A DNA stretch of 13,528 nt from Candidatus Aminicenantota bacterium (GTDB lineage: Bacteria; Acidobacteriota; Aminicenantia; UBA2199). The translations under genes and the position numbers were made by a program. Below the pieces are notes generated by a model. That model saw only the letters and a program-made list of their open reading frames with translations. It was not told the DNA's origin and ran no database searches. Every line of letters begins with the position of its first letter. The stretch's first letter is position 1. Of the stretch, positions 6,396-13,176 are shown in pieces. The DNA lies in contig JAPKZM010000163.1 of the NCBI GenBank assembly GCA_026393775.1, positions 1 through 13,528 on the forward strand, in the 5' to 3' direction.

Positions 6396-6496
6396 CAGAC
6401 AAACTATTACCAACACAAATTGTTATTGGCGGCATACCGATATTGCCAAAAACATAGTGTTGGTAATCTAGTTTGTCTGTCCCCGGCGACGGGGAC
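6395..6496. repeat. REP-like palindromic element, copy B, between divergent promoters
   Basis: A long imperfect inverted repeat has arms 6395-6416 and 6457-6480 around a 40-nt loop that holds a small TTGGC/GCCAA stem. Next to it is a foot hairpin, GTCCCC GGCGAC GGGGAC, at 6479-6496. On the minus strand the foot GGGGACAG is followed by the arm ACAAACTAGATTACC, with a GA bulge at arm positions 9-10 relative to the partner arm. Foot, register and bulge match copies A (440-482) and C (13106-13160). The stretch from 6327 to 6667 has no gene; besides this element it holds the KAS III promoter, the PadR promoter and AT-rich sequence (6520-6580). Confidence 0.75.
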
Positions 6497-6582
6497 CATT
6501 CAATTATTTGATCTCCTTTTCGATTTGCTTTTCTGCTAATTCATATTTAAACAAAAAAAATATTTTTTTATTGCCAAATGTA

Positions 6583-6634
6583 TTGACATCCGATATATCG
6601 TATGTCATTATATCGATTATCGCTATAGCGATAA
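6583..6634 (+). promoter_or_regulatory. PadR-operon promoter with overlapping palindromic operators
   Basis: TTGACA at 6583-6588 is a perfect -35, with CATTAT at 6606-6611 as -10 (17-bp spacer). A 24-bp near-perfect palindrome centred on CGATATATCG (6584-6607) covers the -35 and spacer. A perfect 18-bp palindrome, TTATCGCTATAGCGATAA, fills 6617-6634. Between them is another TATCG at 6611-6615. The repeated half-site TATCG/CGATA and the position over the promoter strongly suggest autorepression by the PadR protein encoded 34 bp downstream. Confidence 0.7.
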
Positions 6635-6667
6635 CCGTTATAGTGAGATTCGCATAAGGAGTATGTC

Positions 6668-7036
6668 ATGAAAGAAGACAAAGTGACGGTCCGTCACCTG
6701 CCGCTGAGCGAAGCCACCTATTGCATCCTGCTGGCCCTGGCCGAACCCCTGCACGGTTACGGCATCATGCAGAAAGTGGAAGCTGAAAGCAAGGGCGCCG
6801 TGCGCATCGGGCCCGGCACCCTGTATGGCGCGCTGACCACTTTGGAAAAAGAGAAACTGATCAGCCTCTTCGACGAGGTGGACAGGCGCAAACGATATGC
6901 CCTGACCGAAAAAGGGCGCGGCATTCTTGCAACCGAGCGGGCCCGGCTGCGGCTGCTGGCCGATTTGGGCGACACGATTCTGGGACACCGCCCCCCCCTG
7001 GCAAAGGGAAAAACGGGCGGCGTAAAAACATCTTAA
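6668..7036 (+). CDS. PadR-family transcriptional repressor
   Basis: This 122-residue winged-helix regulator has the PadR N-terminal fold: SEATYCILLALAEPLHGYGI (14-33), the recognition-helix region GPGTLYGALTTLEKEKLI (48-65) and the wing RRKRYALTEKG (73-83). The C-terminal part is short (about 84-122), as in the small PadR subfamily that dimerises through one helix. AAGGAG precedes the ATG at 6668. The gene is followed 12 bp later by a DUF2812 membrane protein, a pairing known in many bacteria, where PadR controls the operon. The palindromes over its promoter make it a likely autorepressor. The inducer is unknown; PadR members respond to phenolic acids, drugs or envelope stress. Confidence 0.9.
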   Translation: MKEDKVTVRHLPLSEATYCILLALAEPLHGYGIMQKVEAESKGAVRIGPGTLYGALTTLEKEKLISLFDEVDRRKRYALTEKGRGILATERARLRLLADLGDTILGHRPPLAKGKTGGVKTS

Positions 7037-7048
7037 AAGGAGACAACG

Positions 7049-7576
7049 ATGGAAAAGCAAAAAATGACCAAATGCAAATGGTTCTGGGCCTGGGAAGACG
7101 AAGAAGAGGAAAAATGGCTGGAAGCGATGTCGCGAGAAGGCTGGCACCTGGAAAACCCGGGGATGCCCTGCGTCTATCATTTTAGCAAGGGTGAGCCGCG
7201 CGAGTATTCCTATCGCCTCGATTTCCGCACCGGCAGCTTTAAAAGCCTGCAGGAATACCTGCAGATCTGCCGCGACGCCGGCTGGGAAATGCTCGGCCGC
7301 ATGAGCTCCTGGTATTATTTCCGCAAGCCATGCCCTGACGGTGAAAAACCCGAATTTTTCAGCGACAAGGACTCCAAAGCCCAGAAATACAGGCGCCTGA
7401 TCCTTTTTATGGTGATCTTCCTGCCCATCCTGATGAACGGGATGCGCATCGTCTTCAGGCACGAAAATTCGTGGTTCTTCACCGGCATCGGGATTTTTTA
7501 TGTCCTGCTGTTGATGTTCTGGACCTACGCCATCGTCCGCCTGCTGCTGCGCATCAAAAAACTGAAAAAAAGTTGA
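7049..7576 (+). CDS. DUF2812 membrane protein
   Basis: This 175-residue protein has an N-terminal DUF2812 domain (about 8-93), recognisable by KCKWFWAWEDEEEEKWLEAM, EGWHLENPG, YSYRLDF and the repeated aromatic motif near 79-93. Two membrane helices follow (about 117-136 and 143-167) and then a basic tail. The soluble domain should face the cytoplasm. The function of DUF2812 is not known; such proteins almost always follow a PadR regulator, as here (12-bp gap, AAGGAG before the ATG). PadR and this protein probably form a small stress-response unit. A 46-bp gap leads to the aminopeptidase gene, which may be co-transcribed because no terminator is visible. Confidence 0.85.
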   Translation: MEKQKMTKCKWFWAWEDEEEEKWLEAMSREGWHLENPGMPCVYHFSKGEPREYSYRLDFRTGSFKSLQEYLQICRDAGWEMLGRMSSWYYFRKPCPDGEKPEFFSDKDSKAQKYRRLILFMVIFLPILMNGMRIVFRHENSWFFTGIGIFYVLLLMFWTYAIVRLLLRIKKLKKS

Positions 7577-7622
7577 ATTAATTTTCACGCTTGGTTAAAA
7601 TGGTTTTTTTAAAGGAGAAACC

Positions 7623-9014
7623 ATGTTTGACAAAAAAGTTTACCAGGCGAGACGCGAGAAACTGTGCAAAAAGATGAGATCGGGGCTGCTGCTTTTTCTG
7701 GGCAACAACGAAAGCCCGATGAACTACCCGGCCAATACCTACCATTTCCGCCAAGACAGCTCTTTTCTATATTTTTTCGGCCTGAGCTTTCCCGGCCTGG
7801 CCGCAATGATCGACATCGACGAGGACCGGCAGACGATCTTCGGCAACGATCTCGACCTGGACGACATCATCTGGATGGGTCCGCAGCCGTCGCTGAAAAG
7901 CCGCTGCGCCAAGATCGGCATCAACGAAACCCAGCCGTTGGCCAAGCTTGAGGAAATATTGAAAAACGCAGTTCGCCTGGGACGCAAGATCCATTTCCTG
8001 CCGCCCTACCGGCCGGAGAACGCCATGCAATTGGAAAAGCTGCTGGGCATACAGCATGGCGCGGTCAAAAGTTACGCTTCCCCCGATTTGGTTAGGGCGG
8101 TGATTGCCCTGCGCTCGCTCAAAAGCCGGGAGGAAATCGCCGAGATCGAAAGGGCCCTGTCCACCACGGCGGCCATGTACCGTGAAGCCATGGCCATGAC
8201 CCGTCCCGGCATCTTCGAAAGGGACATCGCCGGGAAAATGGAGGGCCTGGCCCTGGCCGGCGGCGGCCAGATGGCCTTCCCGGCCATCGTCACCGTGCAC
8301 GGCGAGACCCTGCACAACCACTACCATGGCAACCTGCTTAAAAAAGGCGACCTGCTGCTCATCGATTCGGGCTGCGAAACGGGATCGGGTTACGCCTCCG
8401 ACATCACCCGCACCATCCCCGTGGGCGGGAAATTCAGTTCGCAGCAGAAGGCGATTTACGAAACGGTGCTGGACATGCAATTGACCGCCATCGCCATGAT
8501 CAAGCCCGGGGTCAGCTACCGCGCCATCCACCTCAAAACGTGCGACATCCTGGTCCGGCATTTCAAGGAGCTCGGCCTGATGAAAGGCGATGTCGGGGCG
8601 GCCGTCGCCGCCGGCGCCCACGCCCTGTTCTTTCCGCACGGGCTGGGGCACATGATGGGCCTTGACGTTCACGACATGGAGGACCTGGGGGAAAACAACG
8701 TCGGTTACGACGAAAAAACCAAGCGTAGCGAGCAGTTCGGCTTGGCCTCCCTGCGCCTGGCCAAGCCACTCTCCCCGGGTTACGTCTTGACCGTCGAACC
8801 GGGCATTTATTTCATTCCCGCCCTGATCGACCAATGGCAAGCAGGGAAAAAAGCGGCCTCGTTCATCGATTATGCCGCCGTGGAAAAATTCCGCAAGTTC
8901 GGCGGCATGCGCATCGAGGACAACGTTCTGGTCACAGCCAGAGGGGCGCGGGTCCTGGGGAAAGCCATTCCCAAAAAGATCGTTGACTTGGAAAAAGCCG
9001 CTGAGCGCGGTTAG
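7623..9014 (+). CDS. pepP: Xaa-Pro aminopeptidase (M24B family)
   Basis: This 463-residue metallopeptidase removes N-terminal residues from peptides with proline in second position, in the cytoplasm. The N-terminal AMP_N/creatinase-like domain (about 1-145) has the usual NNESPMNYPANTYHFRQDSS block. The C-terminal pita-bread domain (about 165-445) holds all five dinuclear metal ligands: D248 (LLIDSG), D260 (YASDITRT), H343 (GLGHMMGLDVHD), E392 (TVEPGIYF) and E432 (RIEDNVLV). H350 and H339 are further active-site histidines. AAAGGAG sits just before the ATG. Length is normal for PepP, and the ligands indicate an active enzyme. No strong hairpin terminator follows the stop at 9014. Confidence 0.93.
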   Translation: MFDKKVYQARREKLCKKMRSGLLLFLGNNESPMNYPANTYHFRQDSSFLYFFGLSFPGLAAMIDIDEDRQTIFGNDLDLDDIIWMGPQPSLKSRCAKIGINETQPLAKLEEILKNAVRLGRKIHFLPPYRPENAMQLEKLLGIQHGAVKSYASPDLVRAVIALRSLKSREEIAEIERALSTTAAMYREAMAMTRPGIFERDIAGKMEGLALAGGGQMAFPAIVTVHGETLHNHYHGNLLKKGDLLLIDSGCETGSGYASDITRTIPVGGKFSSQQKAIYETVLDMQLTAIAMIKPGVSYRAIHLKTCDILVRHFKELGLMKGDVGAAVAAGAHALFFPHGLGHMMGLDVHDMEDLGENNVGYDEKTKRSEQFGLASLRLAKPLSPGYVLTVEPGIYFIPALIDQWQAGKKAASFIDYAAVEKFRKFGGMRIEDNVLVTARGARVLGKAIPKKIVDLEKAAERG

Positions 9015-9092
9015 ATATTTCATTACGCTCCTCCAGGTTCGCAAGGGCTGAGCTCAGAAAAAGGCGTTCGTAATAAATCGAAAAAATTATGC

Positions 9093-9131
9093 TATACTAT
9101 ATGCATATCGATAATCATTGACAGAATGATT
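9093..9131 (+). promoter_or_regulatory. Possible control region of the SAP-like gene
   Basis: The 151-bp gap before the small gene contains TATACT (9093-9098, a -10 candidate without a good -35), TATCGATA (9106-9113, a palindrome sharing the half-site of the PadR operators) and a perfect inverted repeat AATCATT GACAG AATGATT (9113-9131) that includes TTGACA at 9118-9123. No well-spaced -10 follows that TTGACA. The repeats are seen; their use is inference. Confidence 0.35.
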
Positions 9132-9165
9132 CTTTGTAAAAAACAGTAATGACGGGAGGAAGAGG

Positions 9166-9354
9166 ATGAAGGTTACGGAAATCAGGAAATATGCCAGAGA
9201 AAAAGGGGTCGATCCCGGCCGGATGAGAAAAACCGAATTGATCCGGGCTATTCAAGCCGCAGAAAACAATCCGACTTGTTATAAGAGTGAGCGAAAATAC
9301 AATTGCCCTGAAAGCAATTGCCTATGGGAGGAAGACTGTAAGAAAGAAAAATAA
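9166..9354 (+). CDS. Small SAP/Rho-N-like protein with four-cysteine tail, 62 aa
   Basis: Residues 1-32 (MKVTEIRKYAREKGVDPGRM and onward to AIQAAE) form a helix-extended-loop-helix SAP or Rho N-terminal-like motif, normally a nucleic-acid binding element. The tail has four cysteines, C38, C47, C52 and C58 (PTCYKS, YNCPES, NCLWEEDC), that could bind zinc or another metal. I recall similar 60-70 aa SAP proteins with a CxxxxCLWxxDC ending in other anaerobic bacteria; their role is unknown. A strong purine-rich site (GGGAGGAAGAGG) precedes the ATG. It stands alone between pepP and rex and has its own upstream repeats. Coding is supported by the ribosome-binding site, the domain and the conserved-looking cysteine pattern. 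Confidence 0.75.
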   Translation: MKVTEIRKYAREKGVDPGRMRKTELIRAIQAAENNPTCYKSERKYNCPESNCLWEEDCKKEK

Positions 9355-9407
9355 ATTTCCCGGCCTTGGCCAAATTGGCGATTCGATTTTTTGAACGCAA
9401 AATAAAA

Positions 9408-9461
9408 TTGACTTTTCCCTTGATGTCGGATATTATTTAATTTTAACTTAAACGATAATAT
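9408..9461 (+). promoter_or_regulatory. rex promoter with candidate operator
   Basis: TTGACT (9408-9413) and TATTAT (9431-9436) are separated by 17 bp, a good promoter. An inverted repeat ATATTAT (9430-9436) / ATAATAT (9455-9461) encloses an inner TTTAA/TTAAA pair (9437-9453), covering the -10 and start region. Rex sites are typically TTGTGAA-N6-TTCACAA or TTGTTAA-like; this one has only the TTAA-rich core, so autoregulation by Rex is possible but unproven. Confidence 0.6.
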
Positions 9462-9470
9462 GAGGAGTGT

Positions 9471-10124
9471 ATGAAAAAGAAGATCAGCTCGCGCGTCATC
9501 AGCCGGATTTCGTTCTACTACGAAGCCCTGCTGAAGTTGAACCTCCCCGAAAACGCTTATGTGTCCTCGAAAAAGCTGGAAGACGTCACCGGCGTGTCCT
9601 GCAACCAGGTGCGACAGGACTTTTTCTACCTGGGAATTTCCATCGGCAAACAAAAAAAGGGCTACCAGGTCCAAAAATTGTTCCAGGAGTTGAAGAAAAT
9701 ACTGTCCATCGACCGCGGGACCAAGGTGATCATCATCGGAGCCGGCCGCATCGGCCAGGCCCTGTCAAACTATAAGTTATTCAATGACCGCAACATCACG
9801 GTCACGGCCCTGTTCGACATCAAAGAGGGGCTGGTCGGCAGTGAAATAGGCAAACCCGGGCGCAAAAAACCGGTCCTGCATGTCAATCAGCTGGACACCT
9901 ACCTGCAGGAAAATCCCGACATCCAGATCGCCCTGCTGACCGTGCCGGAGGAGGCCGCCCAGGAAACCATGGACAAACTCATCGGCCATGGGATCAAGGG
10001 CATCGTCAACTTCGCCCCCAAAATCCTGAAAGTTCCAAAGGAATTCCGCGATGTCCAGGTGATCAATGATTGCATCGGCACGTCTCTCTATAAGATCGTT
10101 TACCAGCTCTATCACAAGAAATAG
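9471..10124 (+). CDS. rex: Rex-family redox-sensing transcriptional repressor
   Basis: This 217-residue protein has the Rex layout: an N-terminal winged helix (about 5-68) with VSSKKLEDVTGVSCNQVRQD, a Rossmann NAD(H)-binding domain with GAGRIGQAL (90-98) and FDIKEGLVG (115-123), LLTVPEEAAQ (155-164), and the C-terminal VNFAPKILKVP and swapped-helix region. Rex binds DNA when NAD+ is abundant and releases it when NADH rises, derepressing anaerobic and fermentative genes. The wing is unusual: VRQDFFYLG and GKQKKGY replace the common VRKDLSYFG and GxRGxGY, so its DNA site may also differ. GAGGAG precedes the ATG. It heads a likely operon with corC (48-bp gap) and smpB (overlap). Confidence 0.85.
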   Translation: MKKKISSRVISRISFYYEALLKLNLPENAYVSSKKLEDVTGVSCNQVRQDFFYLGISIGKQKKGYQVQKLFQELKKILSIDRGTKVIIIGAGRIGQALSNYKLFNDRNITVTALFDIKEGLVGSEIGKPGRKKPVLHVNQLDTYLQENPDIQIALLTVPEEAAQETMDKLIGHGIKGIVNFAPKILKVPKEFRDVQVINDCIGTSLYKIVYQLYHKK

Positions 10125-10172
10125 GTTGGCTTGAACCATGCGCTTTGAAGTGACGGCAACGGCAGGCAAGGG

Positions 10173-11444
10173 ATGAACCCCCACGAGTTGATTTTTTTCC
10201 TGCTGCTTTTTTCCGTGCTGGTCCTGTTCAGCGCTTTCTTTTCATCGGCTGAAACGGCGCTGCTGACGGTCAGCCGGATCAAGTTGGCCCATCGCGCCAA
10301 GAAAAAGGACAAAAAAGCCATGCTGCTGGCCCGCATCCTGGAAAAACCGGAGGAATTCCTGTCGACCATCCTGATCGGCAACAACCTCGTCAACGTGGCC
10401 GCGGCGGCCATCGCCACCTACCTGTTCACCCAGTATTTTCAGAGCAGCCACAGCGTCCAGCTTTTCGCCGCCACCATCTTCACCACCCTGGTCCTACTGG
10501 TGTTCGGCGAAGTCACGCCCAAGTCGTACGGCTACCACCACGCCGAAAAATTATCCTACCTGTATATATTCCCGGTCCGCTTCTTCAACCGGCTCTTTTT
10601 CCCGCTGGTCAAGGGCCTGGCCCTGCTGGTGAATTCCATTTTCAACAAAACCCAAAAAAAATCCTGGCTCAAAAAGGAACTGAGCCTGGAGGAGATCAAG
10701 CATTTCCTGGCCAACGAAACCCAACTGTTCAAATACAACCCGGAAACCCTCAGCATGCTTACCGAGATCATCGACATCTCCCAGAAGGATATCAAGGCCA
10801 TCATGACCCCGCGCACCAATATCGTCGCCCTCAAGGAAGGCAGCGGCAGCCGGGAATTGAAAAAAATCATCCTGGAAAAGAAATTCTCCAAGATCCCGAT
10901 CTACAAAGGCAACCTCGACCACATATCCGGCATCATCGACTCGCATTCCCTGCTGCCGGTCATGCTGAACGAGGATTTCAAAAACCTTGAGTTGAAGAAA
11001 ATAGCCGCCAAGCCGATCTTCGTATCCGAATACTCGTCGCTCAACTACATCCTGAAGGAATTCAAGAAGCAGCAGCTGAACCTGGCGGTCGTTCTCGATG
11101 AATACGGTTCGACCATCGGCATCATCACCCTGAGCGACATCCTGAGCGGCATCCTGGGCGACATCGCCATCGGCAGCAAGAACATCACGAAACTGAACCG
11201 CAACGTCTACCAGTTCAAAGGCAGCACGCCGGTGGCGGAGATCAATTCGCGGCTGGGCATCGAGTTGCCTGAAAAAAAAGACTATACGACCATTTCCGGC
11301 CTGTTCATCTATTATCACGGCAAGATGCCCCAGGAAAACGCCCGGATCAAAATCAAGCAAAACCTGCTGATAGCCAAGAAAATGGGAAAGAGAAAGATCG
11401 AAGACATTCTGTTCATCCGCCATGAAGACCCTAGCGCTCAATAG
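10173..11444 (+). CDS. CNNM/CorC-HlyC family membrane protein with CBS pair
   Basis: This 423-residue protein has the CNNM (DUF21) membrane domain (about 1-190), a CBS-pair (about 205-325) and a C-terminal CorC_HlyC domain (about 340-415). Family motifs are SSAETALL (24-31), IGNNLVN (68-74), FGEVTPKSYG (111-120), MTPRTNIVAL (211-220) and VVLDEYGSTIGIITLSDIL (306-324). Such proteins act in magnesium or other divalent-cation efflux with nucleotide sensing by the CBS domains; the old name hemolysin is misleading. The ATG at 10173 has AAGGG immediately upstream, a close-spaced site. The gene overlaps smpB by 23 bp, so it is the middle gene of a rex-corC-smpB operon. All domains are complete. Confidence 0.9.
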   Translation: MNPHELIFFLLLFSVLVLFSAFFSSAETALLTVSRIKLAHRAKKKDKKAMLLARILEKPEEFLSTILIGNNLVNVAAAAIATYLFTQYFQSSHSVQLFAATIFTTLVLLVFGEVTPKSYGYHHAEKLSYLYIFPVRFFNRLFFPLVKGLALLVNSIFNKTQKKSWLKKELSLEEIKHFLANETQLFKYNPETLSMLTEIIDISQKDIKAIMTPRTNIVALKEGSGSRELKKIILEKKFSKIPIYKGNLDHISGIIDSHSLLPVMLNEDFKNLELKKIAAKPIFVSEYSSLNYILKEFKKQQLNLAVVLDEYGSTIGIITLSDILSGILGDIAIGSKNITKLNRNVYQFKGSTPVAEINSRLGIELPEKKDYTTISGLFIYYHGKMPQENARIKIKQNLLIAKKMGKRKIEDILFIRHEDPSAQ

Positions 11445-11880
11445 GAAAGCTTTCCACGATTACGAGATCATCGAGAAATTCGAGGCCGGCATTGCCCTGG
11501 TCGGCACCGAGGTCAAATCCATCCGTGCCGGACAAGTTTCGTTGAAGGACTCTTTCGTCGAGATCCACGGCCTGGAGGCTTTCCTGCTCCGCTGCCACAT
11601 CACTCCCTACTTGAACGCCAGCTTTTTCAACCATGAACCCGAAAGAAAACGCAAACTGCTGCTCAACAAGAGGGAAATCCGACGCCTGGATCAAAAAGTC
11701 AAGGAACGCGGCTTCAGCATCGTGCCGTTGCAGTTGCGCCTCACCCCGAAGGGTCTGGTGAAGATTGAAATCGCCCTGGCACGCGGCAAAAGGGTTTACG
11801 AGAAAAAGCAAAAGCTCAAGGAACGCGACATCAAGAGGGAAATGGACCGCGACGTCCAGCGCTTCAAGAACAAAAAATAA
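11422..11880 (+). CDS. smpB: SsrA-binding protein SmpB
   Basis: This 152-residue protein binds tmRNA and brings it to stalled ribosomes for trans-translation. SmpB signatures are clear: NRKAFHDYEIIEKFEAGIAL (7-26), GTEVKSIRAGQ (28-38), LKDSF (41-45), HEPERKRKLLLNKREI (71-86) and GKRVYEKKQKLKERDIKRE (122-140). The basic C-terminal tail that enters the mRNA channel is present (to 152). The start lies inside the 3' end of the corC gene (23-bp overlap) and lacks a clear ribosome-binding site, implying translational coupling. No tmRNA gene is visible in the window. Confidence 0.95.
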   Translation: MKTLALNRKAFHDYEIIEKFEAGIALVGTEVKSIRAGQVSLKDSFVEIHGLEAFLLRCHITPYLNASFFNHEPERKRKLLLNKREIRRLDQKVKERGFSIVPLQLRLTPKGLVKIEIALARGKRVYEKKQKLKERDIKREMDRDVQRFKNKK

Positions 11881-11888
11881 ATGCCCCG

Positions 11889-11940
11889 GCGGCAGCGCCG
11901 CACTGACGGTTGACTTGCTTTTTTTTTATTTTTTTACTAT
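11889..11940 (+). promoter_or_regulatory. smpB-pilT spacer: weak hairpin, T tract and possible promoter
   Basis: A short GC hairpin GCGGC AGC GCCGC (11889-11901) follows the smpB stop; a T-rich tract (11919-11935) starts 17 nt later, so it is not a standard intrinsic terminator. TTGACT (11910-11915) with TTTACT (11933-11938, 17-bp spacer) or TACTAT (11935-11940, 19 bp) could be the pilT promoter. Either function is tentative. Confidence 0.35.
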
Positions 11941-12010
11941 CATGTCGCAATGAAGCTTCCTGTTGACGCGACCCGGCGTGGAGACGCTGAAAAAGACGAG
12001 GAATAAACGC

Positions 12011-13087
12011 ATGTCACAAATAAACCTGAACCAAATATTGAGTTTTGCCGCCCAAAAAGAGGTTTCGGACATTCATTTCCAGGTCGGCATCCCCCCCATG
12101 GTCAGACACATGGGACAGCTTTACCTGCTCAAGTACCCGGTGCTGACCGAGGCGGACACTCTCCATATCGGGCAGACGCTGGCCAAGTATGAGGATGAGG
12201 AGAAGTTCAAAAAGGAAGTCAGGGATTACGATGGATCTTTCGCCATCGCCGAAGTGGCCCGCTTCAGGGTGAATGTTTTCCGCCAGAACAACCGCTACGC
12301 CGCCGTGCTGAGGCTGATCCCCCTGAAAGCGCGTACCTTCGCCGAGTTGAACCTGCCCAAGGTGCTCGAACAGATTTCGGACATCCACCGCGGATTGATC
12401 CTGATCACCGGCGCCACCGGCAACGGCAAGTCGACCACCCTGGCCGCAATTATCAACTACATCAACCAGAAGCGGCGCGCCCACATCGTCACCATCGAGG
12501 ACCCCATCGAGTTCATCTTTGAAAAAAACCAATCGATCATCTCCCAGCGGGAGATCGGCCCGGACACCGAATCATTCGCCACGGCGCTGCGGGCCGCGTT
12601 GCGGCAGGACCCGGACATCATCATGGTCGGCGAGCTTCGCGACCAGCAGACGGTGGACACCTGCATGAAGGCTGCAGAAACCGGCCATTTGATCATGGCC
12701 TCCATCCACACCCCGGATATCATGCATTCCATCAACCGCATCCTGAGCTATTTCCCATCCGAAGAGCAATCCTCCGCTCGGCAGCGCCTGGCCGACAATC
12801 TCATGGCCATCATCTCACAGCAGCTGCTGCCCAATCTGGAGAAGACCGGCCTCATCCCGGCCTGCGAAATCATGCTGGTCAACAAAACCATCAAGATGTG
12901 TTTGAAGAATCCTGAAAAAGCCGATGAAATACTCAAGCACGTGGCCAAGAACAGGGACATGGGCATGCAGACATTCGACCAGCATCTAATCGAACTGGTG
13001 AAGGGCCGCAAGGTGTCCCTGGAAGACGCCATGGTGGCTTCGGAACAATCCGATCAAATCCAGCGCGATTTGACTCTGGAACCGTAA
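12011..13087 (+). CDS. PilT-like type IV pilus retraction ATPase
   Basis: This 358-residue hexameric secretion-type ATPase is of the PilT/PilU family, which depolymerises the pilus for twitching. The start at 12011 is preferred over an ATG/GTG 48 nt upstream because GAGGAA lies at 11999-12004 and the family begins at this point (NLNQILSFAAQKEVSDIHFQ). Motifs: Walker A GATGNGKST (134-142), Asp box TIEDPIEF (161-168), Walker B DPDIIMVGELRD (200-211) and His box GHLIMASIHT (225-234). The PilT-specific AIRNLIRE motif near residue 293 is not recognisable (NKTIKMCLKNPEKADEI), though GMQTFDQHLIELV follows as in PilT. It may be a PilU or PilT2-type paralogue. No other pilus gene is in the window. Confidence 0.88.
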   Translation: MSQINLNQILSFAAQKEVSDIHFQVGIPPMVRHMGQLYLLKYPVLTEADTLHIGQTLAKYEDEEKFKKEVRDYDGSFAIAEVARFRVNVFRQNNRYAAVLRLIPLKARTFAELNLPKVLEQISDIHRGLILITGATGNGKSTTLAAIINYINQKRRAHIVTIEDPIEFIFEKNQSIISQREIGPDTESFATALRAALRQDPDIIMVGELRDQQTVDTCMKAAETGHLIMASIHTPDIMHSINRILSYFPSEEQSSARQRLADNLMAIISQQLLPNLEKTGLIPACEIMLVNKTIKMCLKNPEKADEILKHVAKNRDMGMQTFDQHLIELVKGRKVSLEDAMVASEQSDQIQRDLTLEP

Positions 13088-13105
13088 AGGATTCGACTGA
13101 GTCAA

Positions 13106-13160
13106 TCCCCTTCGGGGACAAACAAATTAGATCCGTCCACTGCATGTCCGGATAATTTGT
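13106..13160. repeat. REP-like palindromic element, copy C
   Basis: The foot hairpin TCCCC TTC GGGGA (13106-13118) and foot GGGGACA are followed by the arm ACAAATTAGATCCG (13122-13135), a 13-nt loop, and the arm CGGATAATTTGT (13149-13160). The foot-proximal arm has two extra bases, GA, at arm positions 9-10, as in copies A and B. It sits between convergent pilT and the MauE-like gene, where REP elements are usually found. No T tract follows, so it is not an obvious terminator. Confidence 0.7.
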
Positions 13161-13176
13161 GTTGCTCTCCCCTACT

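Noticed and set aside
6638..7588. 316-codon minus-strand frame opposite PadR and DUF2812
   Set aside because: It covers two recognisable plus-strand genes with ribosome-binding sites and has no family features of its own.
7767..9044. 425-codon minus-strand frame opposite pepP
   Set aside because: It is antisense to a complete PepP with all metal ligands; the long open frame is a by-product of GC-biased codon use.
9361..9396. GCCAA/TTGGC repeat followed by a T run, as a terminator of the SAP-like gene
   Set aside because: The usable stem is only about 4 bp and the T run is displaced; too weak to call.
10138..10176. 12-codon ORF ending in TGA that overlaps the CNNM/CorC ATG
   Set aside because: It looks like a coupling leader peptide but has no ribosome-binding site upstream; probably chance.
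10551..11441. Long minus-strand frame opposite the CNNM/CorC gene
   Set aside because: Antisense shadow with skewed composition and no recognisable domain.
11881..12010. tmRNA gene next to smpB
   Set aside because: The spacer is only 130 bp, with no tRNA-like ends or tag reading frame.
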